A DNA stretch of 64,000 nt from Prevotella sp. (lineage in GTDB: Bacteria > Bacteroidota > Bacteroidia > Bacteroidales > Bacteroidaceae). The translations under genes were made by a program, and so were the position numbers. This document shows, in pieces, positions 53,325-62,381 of the stretch. Under the pieces are notes generated by a model. It searched no databases. It had not been told where the DNA came from and saw only the letters and a list, made by a program, of their open reading frames with translations. Where the stretch lies: NCBI GenBank assembly GCA_022641735.1, contig JALCDQ010000002.1:124001-188000 (forward strand), in the 5' to 3' direction. Position 1 is the first letter of the stretch; every line of letters begins with the position of its first letter.

Positions 53325-54416
53325 TTAAAAGTATTTACTTAAGGAGATTCCCATTCTTTTAGGTATCAAAAAGGCAATATCAATAGGCGCCAAAGGAAAA
53401 TAGCGTAAACAATGTTTCATAGCTATTGAGGCTGTCTGCATACTTTTAGCTTTACCCTCTTTACCTGCTTTTCTTACATTCTTTCCAAAATTTCCACCTT
53501 TCAAAACATCTTCCTTCAATTTATTACTCCAAGAATAATATTTATATGATATAGCAAAAGGATACTCATCTTTAGGCAAACCCAAGTCTTCAATTAAAAA
53601 TGCACCGACTGCAAGAAAAGCCCGATAATAGCCAATTCTGATTAAAAGATTCTTCAGGTAATTCCTATCATATTTATTATAATAGGTATGTAACAATATT
53701 GCTAAATCGCACAACTGCCTCAATCCAACCCCTTCGACAAGTAAATGATTAAACAAGTGCTTAAATGTACTTATAATTTCGGCAATCGGACTTAATGTTT
53801 TGACATCTATTTGATTAATACAAACTGAACATGGATTTTCGAATATTTCCTTATCAATCAGCTGATTAAAGCATTTTTGATGTCGGCTAAAGCCAAAAGT
53901 CTCAATTTTATAGTGCATCTCATATCGGATGCCTTCATAATTAAAATCGAAATGCTTGTCAACTTTATCCTCGTTTATCTTTACACCCAACTTTTCTTCC
54001 AAAAGTTGCTCTGCTCGACTAAAGTCTGGCGGTATCACATAGAAGTCAACATCACCAGTAGTTCTCAATTCTGGATTTAAATAGTGGCTTGCTGAAATTT
54101 GTCCTTTAAATACCACATAGTGAATTTCAGCTTCATTAAGTATAGATGCAACCTTCGCTAAATTCTTATTGATTTTTCTTACTTTCCGTTGATTTTTAAG
54201 AATGGCAGACATTGCAAGCATCGTGCAATCATCATTGATTCTCACATTATTTCTTACCAAAGAATCTGCCAACAATGCAGGAACAGTTTGTTGCTTTGCT
54301 AATGCAAACAAAGCATTAAACTCATCAACATCCAAATACCTAACGACCTCACCTTCGTGCCACAATGCATTGCAAAGGAGCCTGAAGAATTCGTCTGTGA
54401 TTATAATCTCTGCCAT
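53325..54416 (-). CDS. Nucleotidyltransferase-fold protein (NTP_transf_5 type)
   Basis: A 363-residue protein of the uncharacterised nucleotidyltransferase family often found in polysaccharide loci (pfam14907). The core has VVFKGQISASHYL followed by RTTGDVDFYV, where Gly and the paired Asp-x-Asp correspond to the nucleotidyltransferase metal site. An LPLAPIDIAFLIPKRMG tail ends the protein. The reaction is unknown. It is the last gene of the eleven-gene operon, overlaps the GT2 gene by 16 bp, and ends before the bidirectional terminator. Confidence 0.85.
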   Translation of the reverse strand: MAEIIITDEFFRLLCNALWHEGEVVRYLDVDEFNALFALAKQQTVPALLADSLVRNNVRINDDCTMLAMSAILKNQRKVRKINKNLAKVASILNEAEIHYVVFKGQISASHYLNPELRTTGDVDFYVIPPDFSRAEQLLEEKLGVKINEDKVDKHFDFNYEGIRYEMHYKIETFGFSRHQKCFNQLIDKEIFENPCSVCINQIDVKTLSPIAEIISTFKHLFNHLLVEGVGLRQLCDLAILLHTYYNKYDRNYLKNLLIRIGYYRAFLAVGAFLIEDLGLPKDEYPFAISYKYYSWSNKLKEDVLKGGNFGKNVRKAGKEGKAKSMQTASIAMKHCLRYFPLAPIDIAFLIPKRMGISLSKYF

Positions 54417-55159
54417 TTAGCAGTAATAAATTGTGGAACTTTCCACATCATCTTCATAATCTTTGTTGGAATTGGCATAAATCCATGTGAACGATAGACT
54501 TTGATATCCTCTTTCCACATTAATTTCCAATTATCTGAATTTGTAGAAAGCCCCCCTATTCTATCACGGACAATATATCTATTCAAATAAGAAATCTTCA
54601 AATGATACTCATAAAGATATTTGACAAGCAGGTCTGTATCTGCAGCAATCTTATAATGCTCATCATATAACCCTCCTTTAAGTAAAACTTCCTTCCTAAA
54701 ATAACATGTTGGATGCAAAGGTAGCCATCCCATCTTTACTTTCCATCGATGGAATCCTCCACTTAACCAATTCCTGACGACTTTCCTATCTTTTACAAAA
54801 ATACCATTCCCATAGCAAAGGTCTGCATTAGTTTTCTCAAATTGAGCAACAACATCTGAAATAACATGACTATCATACAATATATCATCAGAATGTACAA
54901 GTCCTATAACATCTCCAGTTGCCATCCGTATTCCTTTATTAATGGCTTCATACATACCATGGTCAGGCTCGGAAATAACCTTTGCAATTCTATCCAGATA
55001 TTCATTGATTACGTCCATAGTGCCATCTGTAGAATGTCCATCTATAATCAAATATTCTATATTAGGATAATCTTGCGACAGAACACTTTCTACCGCACCT
55101 CTAATTGTTTTAACCCTATTATAGCATACCGTAATGATAGTTACTTTCAGCGAAACCAT
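54401..55159 (-). CDS. Glycosyltransferase family 2
   Basis: A 252-residue inverting GT-A enzyme. VTIITVCYNRVKTIRGAVESV opens the nucleotide-binding fold, EYLIIDGHSTDGTMDVI follows, and the metal-binding acidic pair is in VIGLVHSDDILYD. GGFHRWKVKMGWLPLHPTCYFR is a typical acceptor-side segment of the WcaA/WbbD-like subgroup. It adds one sugar of the repeat unit; donor and acceptor are unknown. It overlaps the Alg13-like gene by 13 bp upstream and the NTP_transf_5 gene by 16 bp downstream. Confidence 0.93.
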   Translation of the reverse strand: MVSLKVTIITVCYNRVKTIRGAVESVLSQDYPNIEYLIIDGHSTDGTMDVINEYLDRIAKVISEPDHGMYEAINKGIRMATGDVIGLVHSDDILYDSHVISDVVAQFEKTNADLCYGNGIFVKDRKVVRNWLSGGFHRWKVKMGWLPLHPTCYFRKEVLLKGGLYDEHYKIAADTDLLVKYLYEYHLKISYLNRYIVRDRIGGLSTNSDNWKLMWKEDIKVYRSHGFMPIPTKIMKMMWKVPQFITAKWQRL

Positions 55160-55614
55160 AATCTTAATTTTTCTCTAATTAAAGTTTCTGCATTTCCTTT
55201 GCAAAAGTGTTGGAAATGAAAGGTCTTAGACTTTTCAATGGCCTCACTTAGATTATTTTCATCATAAACACCTATAACACAACCCATAGCATCCAATTTC
55301 CTAACAAGTTGGAACTGATCATGAATATGTTCTGTTTTATCATGCCTTGGAAGCACTACTATACGTTTATTCATCTCCATGGCTTCTGAAATTGCTCCCC
55401 AACCGCCTTGAAGGATAAGAATACTTGCATGTTCTATATAATCATGCATTTCTTCTTTTGTACAGAATCTAAAGGCTTTGGCATATTGATATGGATATTC
55501 GGTATATCCAGTTTGCACAATAACCACTTCATCTGTCTGCTTTGCAAATTCATCCACGGCTTTGGCCATACGAATGAAAGGCATATTCATTGTTCCAATA
55601 CTTGCAAAAATCAT
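55147..55614 (-). CDS. Alg13-like glycosyltransferase subunit (PssE/EpsF type)
   Basis: A 155-residue protein, the catalytic half of a split GT28 glycosyltransferase. The N-terminus MIFASIGTMNMPFIRMAKAV and the UDP-sugar region LQGGWGAISEAMEMNKRIVVLPR with HDQFQLVRKL match the Alg13/MurG C-terminal domain. The start at 55614 overlaps the Alg14-like stop by 4 bp (ATGA); the frame extends to 55665 but would overlap more. Together with the Alg14-like subunit it should transfer a sugar, often galactose or GlcNAc, to a lipid-linked acceptor. Confidence 0.9.
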   Translation of the reverse strand: MIFASIGTMNMPFIRMAKAVDEFAKQTDEVVIVQTGYTEYPYQYAKAFRFCTKEEMHDYIEHASILILQGGWGAISEAMEMNKRIVVLPRHDKTEHIHDQFQLVRKLDAMGCVIGVYDENNLSEAIEKSKTFHFQHFCKGNAETLIREKLRLWFR

Positions 55615-56075
55615 AGGACTCCACAACATGTTGCATTGGGAAAGACTTTTAACAATTCTTCCCATTGCACTAAAAACAAATCAGCATATTTTTCTATCCA
55701 AACAGGTGTACGAGAAGGTGTAGTAACATCAGCTGCAGAATTGATGAATATAATCTTGGTTCCTAAAATTTTTTTTGAAAAGAAAACTGTGGGAACTGTA
55801 ACTCCTGCACCTGTAGTTATAATCACATTCGGGCGCTTAATCAATACCCAAAATAAAGCCTGAATACTGTTCTGCAAAAGAGTCCATATCTTTGATGGTT
55901 GAAAATTGGTAAGAAAAACATGTTCCTTTCCTTTCATAAAAGCAATTGTTGACGTTGTCTTAAGTGTCAACCAATAGCAATAATAGTCATCAGGAATTGT
56001 TCCTATTGCTAATTGTAATTCTCTCAGATGACCACCAGCAGAACAAGCTAAGCAAATCTTAGGTTTTCTTTTCAT
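55611..56075 (-). CDS. Alg14-like glycosyltransferase subunit (PssD/EpsE type)
   Basis: A 154-residue protein, the membrane-anchoring and acceptor-binding half of the split glycosyltransferase. ICLACSAGGHLRELQLAIG near the N-terminus is the Alg14/PssD glycine-rich motif, and IITTGAGVTVPTVFFSKKILGTKIIFINSAA the second conserved block. It is encoded directly before its Alg13-like partner with an ATGA overlap, as in other bacterial capsule loci. The acetyltransferase gene precedes it, also with a 4-bp overlap. Confidence 0.92.
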   Translation of the reverse strand: MKRKPKICLACSAGGHLRELQLAIGTIPDDYYCYWLTLKTTSTIAFMKGKEHVFLTNFQPSKIWTLLQNSIQALFWVLIKRPNVIITTGAGVTVPTVFFSKKILGTKIIFINSAADVTTPSRTPVWIEKYADLFLVQWEELLKVFPNATCCGVL

Positions 56076-56611
56076 CTCTTTCTTATAACAATGGCAGGAT
56101 TTCCACCAACTATCGTATTACTTTCCACATCTTTATATACTGACGATGTTGCACCTACTATAGATTTTTCTCCAATCTCTACACCCATTCCTATATAAGC
56201 ACGGGTGCCTACCCATGCATCTTTATGAATCGTAATTGGTGCTATAATCAATCCTTGCTGTGAATTATTAATAACGGAAGCATCATGACCAGCAGTGCAC
56301 AAATAAGCATATTGTGAAACTACAACATTTTCTTTTAATTCAACCATTGCCTGATTGTAACAAATCACATGAGGTCCCAAGCACGAATTCTTGCCTAACT
56401 TTAAGTTCCATGGTGCCCAAATCTTTGCAGAAGCATAAACTTCAGCCTTTTTGTCTGCTTCTGCACCCATCAATCTCAACAGAAATAGTCTCCATTGCCT
56501 GAACAGTTTAGTGGGGAAAGGCCGAAAAAACAGAACATAAACTATATTCCAGATAGCTCTCTTGAATTTAATTTTATTGGAAACATGCCCAATTGCTATT
56601 CGTTCATTCAT
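56072..56611 (-). CDS. WcaF-like hexapeptide acetyltransferase
   Basis: A 179-residue O-acetyltransferase of the left-handed beta-helix family. The N-terminus (KRAIWNIVYVLFFRPFPTKLFRQWR) is typical of WcaF-type colanic acid acetyltransferases, and the hexapeptide repeats (ITIHKDAWVGTRAYIGMGVEIGEKSIVGATS) follow. It probably acetylates a sugar of the repeat unit using acetyl-CoA. It lies between a GT4 gene and the Alg14-like gene, with 4-bp overlaps on both sides. Confidence 0.9.
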   Translation of the reverse strand: MNERIAIGHVSNKIKFKRAIWNIVYVLFFRPFPTKLFRQWRLFLLRLMGAEADKKAEVYASAKIWAPWNLKLGKNSCLGPHVICYNQAMVELKENVVVSQYAYLCTAGHDASVINNSQQGLIIAPITIHKDAWVGTRAYIGMGVEIGEKSIVGATSSVYKDVESNTIVGGNPAIVIRKR

Positions 56612-57696
56612 AAGCTTTTGTATAACTCAAACATTTTTTCTGCCATTATTTTGGAAGAATATTTGTCTTCTATCAATTTTCTGCCATTCTTGCCCATCAC
56701 TTCCAAATCAGATGCAGATAAGGTCAAAAACTTACGCAAAGCATCAACAGTCCCGTCTATTCCGATTTCTGTCCAAAAGCCACAATGACAAGTTTCCAAA
56801 TCCTGCCATGGAGCTCCTTTTGTTGTTATTACGGGTGTCCCACTTGCTAAAGCCTCAGCCACAACAATGCCAAAATTTTCACTATAGGTTGGTAATATGA
56901 AAACATCTGCACAACGATATAACTTCCACTTCTGAATACCATATACACCGCCGACAAAATCAAACATACTATCTACTAAGCACTTTTTAGTGTATTCCTT
57001 AAGTAATTGAATATAAGATCTGCTACCTTCTCCTGCAACAATTATCTTATAATCTTTCATTTGATTTTTAAGCCTTTCAACTGATTCTATCAATATCTCC
57101 AATCCCTTTTTCTCATGTATCCGAGACAGAAACAAAATTTTTTTCTGCTTTGTCCACTTATTCTTCATTACTATATTATCAACATCTATTCCATTTGGAA
57201 TGACCACCACTTTGTCATTATAGCCCAACTTTAAAATATTTGCTTTTTCTGTTTCTGCAGTGGCATTAATGATATCAGCTTTTGCAACAGTTTTTTTTTG
57301 ATACAGTAATAAAGCTGGAATCTTTTTGTTCCAATAATGCCGTTTTATAATCCATGGCTCAAGCATCCCATGTGGAGTAAGTACCACCTTATATCCTAAT
57401 GACTGAGCCCATTTCTGCACATAAGCACATCCGGGCATCCAACAACAATTAACATGAATGACATCTGGTTGTATTTCCATGAGAATTTTTAGCCACTCTC
57501 TTTTCATTGCAATAAAATGAGCAATAGTTGGGATATAATGAATCGTACAATTCTTTATTTCAACTACATTGCTTGAAAGATGAGTTACAATATGCAAATC
57601 CACTAATTTCCCTAATTTAGAAGCCAACAACTGAATATATGAAGTTGTTCCACCTGAAGATTTATCTATATTTGGAATATATTGGAGTATTCGCAT
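56608..57696 (-). CDS. Glycosyltransferase family 4 (second of three)
   Basis: A 362-residue retaining GT-B enzyme. MRILQYIPNIDKSSGGTTSYIQLL opens the N-terminal lobe. The C-terminal GT4 lobe has KILFLSRIHEKKGLEILIESV, IIVAGEGS and the donor-site segment PTYSENFGIVVAEALASGTPVI, where the E-x7-E motif is visible. Donor sugar unknown. It follows the next GT4 gene by 2 bp and overlaps the acetyltransferase gene by 4 bp. Confidence 0.93.
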   Translation of the reverse strand: MRILQYIPNIDKSSGGTTSYIQLLASKLGKLVDLHIVTHLSSNVVEIKNCTIHYIPTIAHFIAMKREWLKILMEIQPDVIHVNCCWMPGCAYVQKWAQSLGYKVVLTPHGMLEPWIIKRHYWNKKIPALLLYQKKTVAKADIINATAETEKANILKLGYNDKVVVIPNGIDVDNIVMKNKWTKQKKILFLSRIHEKKGLEILIESVERLKNQMKDYKIIVAGEGSRSYIQLLKEYTKKCLVDSMFDFVGGVYGIQKWKLYRCADVFILPTYSENFGIVVAEALASGTPVITTKGAPWQDLETCHCGFWTEIGIDGTVDALRKFLTLSASDLEVMGKNGRKLIEDKYSSKIMAEKMFELYKSL

Positions 57697-57698
57697 TT

Positions 57699-58700
57699 TT
57701 AATGATTCTTTATTTCTAACATTTCCTTATATACTTGATAATATTGGGAAGTAATTTCTTCAACGGAAAATCGTTTAATATTATTGAAACCAAGTTTTAT
57801 ATATTGTTGACTGTTTTCTATTGCTCTTATAAAACCATTACGAATTGACGGAACACTCTCAGGATCTACAAGAACAGATGCCCCTCCAGCTATTTCTTTC
57901 ATTGGAGACAAATTACTTGTCAGAACAACTCTTCCTATTGCCTGTCCTTCAATAATTGGCATTCCAAATCCTTCATAAAGAGACGGAAAACTAACTATAT
58001 CGCAATTGACATATTCTTCCCTAATCTCCTCATCAGACAAATCGTAAGAATTACTATATTTAATGAAAGATGATTCTAATTGCATACAAATTTCTTTTGT
58101 CAACCTGCCTATAATTCGAAGTTCACAAGGAACACCTCGAATCGCAGCAATTACATTCTTGAGGTTTTTGTTTTCAGATGTGCCTATATGCAAAATAATT
58201 GGACATTCTATATTAAAAAACTTTGGGGAAATTCCTTTATATGTTGGGGCATAAGGATTATAGATAGTAAGAATCTGTCTTTTTTTAAATCTTACGAATC
58301 GTAGTGCTTCTGCCTCACTTTTCTCACTCACAAATGAAACTCTTTTTGCAAATTTAAGAGTTTTTATCCATAGAAAATATTTTTTTAATCTTTTCAGAAA
58401 GGACTTCTGCTGAGTATAGAAGCCCAAATCGTGAACAGTAATAATGGTATTATATCTTCTTATAAAGGGAAGTAAATAATGCTCTGTACCTGTAATATGA
58501 ATAATATCATACCTTTCTACTTTTATTTCATGCAAAGCATATCGAATATTCCTATACATGCTCACAAAACTATAATTAGTACAAGGCAAAAAGAGATGCG
58601 AAACTTCGCAATATTTTGCCATCTCGGTTTCAATGACAGAAAAGACCCTTCTTATGGAATAGCCCATCTGTTGATTCCTATAGACATATAAAACTTTCAT
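57699..58700 (-). CDS. Glycosyltransferase family 4 (first after the polymerase)
   Basis: A 333-residue GT-B enzyme. The C-terminal lobe has CPIILHIGTSENKNLKNVIAAI and SFPSLYEGFGMPIIEGQAIGRVVL, with the E-x7-E pattern. The longer frame goes to 58778, but MKVLYVYRN at 58700 is the natural start: it overlaps the polymerase stop by 4 bp (ATGA). It lacks a clear N-terminal glycine-rich loop; the donor is unknown. Confidence 0.9.
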   Translation of the reverse strand: MKVLYVYRNQQMGYSIRRVFSVIETEMAKYCEVSHLFLPCTNYSFVSMYRNIRYALHEIKVERYDIIHITGTEHYLLPFIRRYNTIITVHDLGFYTQQKSFLKRLKKYFLWIKTLKFAKRVSFVSEKSEAEALRFVRFKKRQILTIYNPYAPTYKGISPKFFNIECPIILHIGTSENKNLKNVIAAIRGVPCELRIIGRLTKEICMQLESSFIKYSNSYDLSDEEIREEYVNCDIVSFPSLYEGFGMPIIEGQAIGRVVLTSNLSPMKEIAGGASVLVDPESVPSIRNGFIRAIENSQQYIKLGFNNIKRFSVEEITSQYYQVYKEMLEIKNH

Positions 58701-60223
58701 CTTTTTGCTAAATATCTTGTATGAAATAAAATCCCCGATAATTTTAATACTAGTATAAACAAAAGAAGATCTTGCCAAAAACCTCTTAAAATAAAACTAA
58801 CTTCACCGAAACAACCATTTGCATTCCGAAACATTCCGAAAATAGAAAATATCAACAATAGACCAAAAAATGAATATATCACCCGTCCTCTCCTCCAGAT
58901 TAAGAAGCAATCAACTAATTTAAATTGAATAAAAAAGAGTATAAATTGAAGAATAAAATATTTATTACCAAATGTTGCTAAACCATCAGCTAAATGACTG
59001 GTAACTCTTGATGCCGCATACGAATATCCTGTAGATAAATTATATAAAAAATCACCGTTTGAAATAATTTCTTTTTTGTCAATATTCAAATGGAAGCACA
59101 TCAAAATTGGTGTTGGAAATAATCGCAAAATATTGGAATAGAAAAACATCTGCATTATCTCATTATTATACCCTATTCTTTTTGCATGAAATAGTGTCAA
59201 ATCGGTAATACGAATATTTGCATATCTATTTAAAGCAAAATTACTAAGGTACTCCTCTGACCATCCGTCTGAATTTCTTATTATGTCATTATTACTTCTA
59301 ACATAAGATTTTTGCTCGTCATCATTCCCATAAGCTTCCCATGTTTTCTGTAAAAGTTCTTTTTTTGAAACATCCTCACGAATTTTTCTTGTAGCTAACA
59401 TAGCTGAAGAAAAATTTGAAATAATTGGAGAAAGTACAAAAACAGTTATCAATAATAAAATAAAATATTTTGGTTTTGCTATTTTAAAGAAGGGCTTTGA
59501 TGAATTCAATAATGCAACCATCAACAATAATATAAAAATCCCAAAAGGCTCAATCAATTCAAGTCGACTATTTGATGATAAACTTAGCGCAAATAAGAAC
59601 ACTTGAGAAACAAGAGCAAAAAAATTAAATGTTATTATTTTTTGTCCCTTCCCATACAATGAAGGAAAAAATAAAATAATTGGAGCATATTGCAAAGATA
59701 AAAAACCAGTTAAGAATTTACCCATTGTATCGCCAATTTTAGCATCCCCATTTTTATAGAAATATAATCTTAGAATAAATCCAAAAATCCCTAATAACCA
59801 TATTTGAGCTACTGGAATCATATCATAAAAATCGAATCTATCAAGGACTCTTTGAATGATATTGTTCGTTGTTTTTTTTGTTGCTAAAAAGAAAGCAAGT
59901 GCTGAAATTATATACAAAAAAGTTTCCCCAGTAAACGTTTCATATGGAAGTTCAAATTTATATGTTATTGGTTTAAATTCAAGCAATGTGGCAAATAATG
60001 GTAATATTCTATACATACTCATAGATAAAAAAATCAACCACGAAAATAAATGTTCTTTTATCAGTTTTTTGTTCAATCCAATCTTTGCAAAAACATACCA
60101 TGTAAGAAAAGTCATAGCACAACCTGCAAGATTTTCTCCAGAAGGAAAGATAACAATTTCCAGCAAAATAGCAACAATTACTAATATCGTCCCTATTCCT
60201 TTGAGCTTCTTTGTTTCACTCAT
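58697..60223 (-). CDS. Wzy-like polysaccharide polymerase (membrane protein)
   Basis: A 508-residue membrane protein with about 12 hydrophobic spans and a long non-membrane loop around residues 270-360 (SAMLATRKIREDVSKKELLQ, SYVRSNNDIIRNSDGW). Sequence-specific motifs of Wzy proteins are weak, but the topology and the location among glycosyltransferases and a flippase make a repeat-unit polymerase the best call. O-antigen ligase is an alternative. It overlaps the CgeB-like gene by 8 bp and the GT4 gene by 4 bp. Base use is strongly AT-rich. Confidence 0.8.
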   Translation of the reverse strand: MSETKKLKGIGTILVIVAILLEIVIFPSGENLAGCAMTFLTWYVFAKIGLNKKLIKEHLFSWLIFLSMSMYRILPLFATLLEFKPITYKFELPYETFTGETFLYIISALAFFLATKKTTNNIIQRVLDRFDFYDMIPVAQIWLLGIFGFILRLYFYKNGDAKIGDTMGKFLTGFLSLQYAPIILFFPSLYGKGQKIITFNFFALVSQVFLFALSLSSNSRLELIEPFGIFILLLMVALLNSSKPFFKIAKPKYFILLLITVFVLSPIISNFSSAMLATRKIREDVSKKELLQKTWEAYGNDDEQKSYVRSNNDIIRNSDGWSEEYLSNFALNRYANIRITDLTLFHAKRIGYNNEIMQMFFYSNILRLFPTPILMCFHLNIDKKEIISNGDFLYNLSTGYSYAASRVTSHLADGLATFGNKYFILQFILFFIQFKLVDCFLIWRRGRVIYSFFGLLLIFSIFGMFRNANGCFGEVSFILRGFWQDLLLFILVLKLSGILFHTRYLAKR

Positions 60224-61262
60224 TGCTGATTACGCCTACCTTTTCCAATACTTTTCTAATCATTTCAATATTAGAATAGCCTGATGTTATACATCGTTTA
60301 TATCCTTCTTCTGCTATTTTTTTCCTTTCTGCCTCATGCTCTAAATAATATATACATTTGTTTAACAATTCTCTATTTGATGAAAAATAAACAGCTTCTT
60401 CATCTTCTCTAAACATTCTCTTGTGCTCCTCTGTTCTTTCCGCTAACAGGAATCCCCTACATGCAGGAATCTCCACGGTTCTTGTTGTTTGTGTATCATA
60501 ATTTTTCTTCCGCAAAAAACAGAGTGATATTTTAAAAGCACTCAGAGCTTTACAATAATCTTCTGTCTTGAGTTCAAAATCCTCTATAGTGAGATACCTA
60601 TTATATTTTTTATATTTTTGCCACAGTCTATCACCAAATACTTTTACATGAATGCCATGATCGGCTAAATACAGAATACTCTCCAATCTCTCTTTTTCAA
60701 AAGCTCCAACAAATCCGACATCACTTCCAAATTTGCTTTTATCTGCATCACTCAATTTCCTTGGATAATGAAACGTAGGCTCATAAGCATTGTTAACAAA
60801 AATCACATTTTGAGATCCAAGATGTTTCAAGTCATTTATAATATATGACTTATTCGTCACAATATAATCATACCATGGTATGCATTCTATGTATTGCTGC
60901 GATTGATTGTGCCGCAATGCCATATTGTCGGGAGAATAACTGATAATTATTGTATTTGGAGATTTCTTTTTTACATATATTAATGTCTCTGGAAAAATAG
61001 TTACCCCTTTATCTATCCATAAAATATCATACCTTTTCTTGTCGATCAAATTCTTTATTTTATTGTTTTCATCATTATTTTCTGGCATCCGTATTCTTAT
61101 GTGATAGAGAAACAGATGATATATGATGCGACTCTTAAGAGAATATGGATTGATAGCAGTATCAACAGCATCTATTTCATCAGCGACCTTTGTTAATGCC
61201 CAATGGCGATGAAGGCAAGTATTGCTAAGTCCATTGAAAGTTCCTACAGAAAGAATTCTCAT
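60216..61262 (-). CDS. CgeB-like glycosyltransferase
   Basis: A 348-residue GT-B-type protein of the CgeB/DUF3880 group. The N-terminal lobe opens MRILSVGTFNGLSNTCLHRHW. DVGFVGAFEKERLESILYLA starts the C-terminal lobe, and DTQTTRTVEIPACRGFLLAERT with EEAVYFSS is the donor-side region. Family members add sugars to spore, flagellar or capsular glycans; the target here should be the lipid-linked repeat unit. It follows the first GT4 gene by 2 bp. Confidence 0.85.
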   Translation of the reverse strand: MRILSVGTFNGLSNTCLHRHWALTKVADEIDAVDTAINPYSLKSRIIYHLFLYHIRIRMPENNDENNKIKNLIDKKRYDILWIDKGVTIFPETLIYVKKKSPNTIIISYSPDNMALRHNQSQQYIECIPWYDYIVTNKSYIINDLKHLGSQNVIFVNNAYEPTFHYPRKLSDADKSKFGSDVGFVGAFEKERLESILYLADHGIHVKVFGDRLWQKYKKYNRYLTIEDFELKTEDYCKALSAFKISLCFLRKKNYDTQTTRTVEIPACRGFLLAERTEEHKRMFREDEEAVYFSSNRELLNKCIYYLEHEAERKKIAEEGYKRCITSGYSNIEMIRKVLEKVGVISNE

Positions 61263-61264
61263 AA

Positions 61265-62377
61265 CTATCTAATAATGAGATTAATGAAATGTGTATAGCG
61301 TTTTCCATAACTCTCCCATGAAAGTTCTTTCAGAAAATTAGTTGGATATATCATACTACTTTTATCTTTATAGATTTTCATTGAATGGTATAAAGCCTTT
61401 AACAATGATTCTGATGAATATTCCTGAAGAATCATAATATATTCCGTATTATTCATTATAGACTTTAGATCTTCTGCACCAGAATCTTTACTTCCTATTA
61501 TCGGCATATTACATGCTATTGCCTGAGCCTGTACCATAGCAAGTCCTTCTTGCCTTGAAGGCAGGACAAAAACTTTGGCCTGATTATAATAATTCACCAA
61601 AAGTGTCTGATCCACTGCATCTACATGGGTAAACTGCTTGCTTTCTGGAAATTTCAAATCAACTAAACAGCCAACATGCAATAACGTATAATCGGTTTGT
61701 TTGATAGCTTCTACCAGAAGATCACATCCTTTCTGAAAGCTCCACCCACCTACCATAATGAAATCATATTTTTTTACGACATCTGGCATTGGTGCAAACA
61801 TCTTCAAATCAACTCCATATGGATTAACAAAAAGTTTATCTACTGGATAATTATGAAGCATAAAACTTCGTTTAACATGTAAAGTAGCAACAGAAAGATA
61901 ATCAGCAATATTATAACCTTCCAACTCTCTCTTTATATTTATATTCGGTACAGGCTTCTTGCTTTTAAGTGAAGGAATGTTTTCCAAAATTTTCTGTTGC
62001 TCGATAATATGCTTAGATCCACGTTCCAATATGACTATTTCTCCCTTTTGTTTAGCCTTTTTCAAAGCATAAACAAATTCTCCACTCATCGCAATTACAA
62101 TGTCAGCCTTACGCATAATAATGCCTGTACAAAAATCTTGGAATTCCATTCTTATGTTTTTTGCCCATTGAAAAGGCAAAAATTTCTGCAATATCAAGAA
62201 TGGCAACATTACATAAAATAAAGAGCAACTACACCTTTTTGGAAGTCCATAAGCAAAAGATCTTGAAGTAGGCACATAAGAATAAAACTTTACATCGAAC
62301 CCATTTCTATACAACTCTCTTGCTAAATCGCAAACATGGAATCGACTTGGAGACAATATATTGATCTTTACAGGCAT
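61265..62377 (-). CDS. Glycosyltransferase family 4 (after the flippase)
   Basis: A 370-residue GT-B enzyme. The C-terminal lobe has YDFIMVGGWSFQKGCDLLVEAI and VLPSRQEGLAMVQAQAIACNMPIIG, the GT4 donor-site pattern. The N-terminal lobe is basic with a hydrophobic stretch (FYVMLPFLILQKFLPFQW) that could anchor it to the membrane. Donor and acceptor unknown. It is 4 bp after the Wzx-like gene. Confidence 0.92.
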   Translation of the reverse strand: MPVKINILSPSRFHVCDLARELYRNGFDVKFYSYVPTSRSFAYGLPKRCSCSLFYVMLPFLILQKFLPFQWAKNIRMEFQDFCTGIIMRKADIVIAMSGEFVYALKKAKQKGEIVILERGSKHIIEQQKILENIPSLKSKKPVPNINIKRELEGYNIADYLSVATLHVKRSFMLHNYPVDKLFVNPYGVDLKMFAPMPDVVKKYDFIMVGGWSFQKGCDLLVEAIKQTDYTLLHVGCLVDLKFPESKQFTHVDAVDQTLLVNYYNQAKVFVLPSRQEGLAMVQAQAIACNMPIIGSKDSGAEDLKSIMNNTEYIMILQEYSSESLLKALYHSMKIYKDKSSMIYPTNFLKELSWESYGKRYTHFINLIIR

Positions 62378-62381
62378 CTGA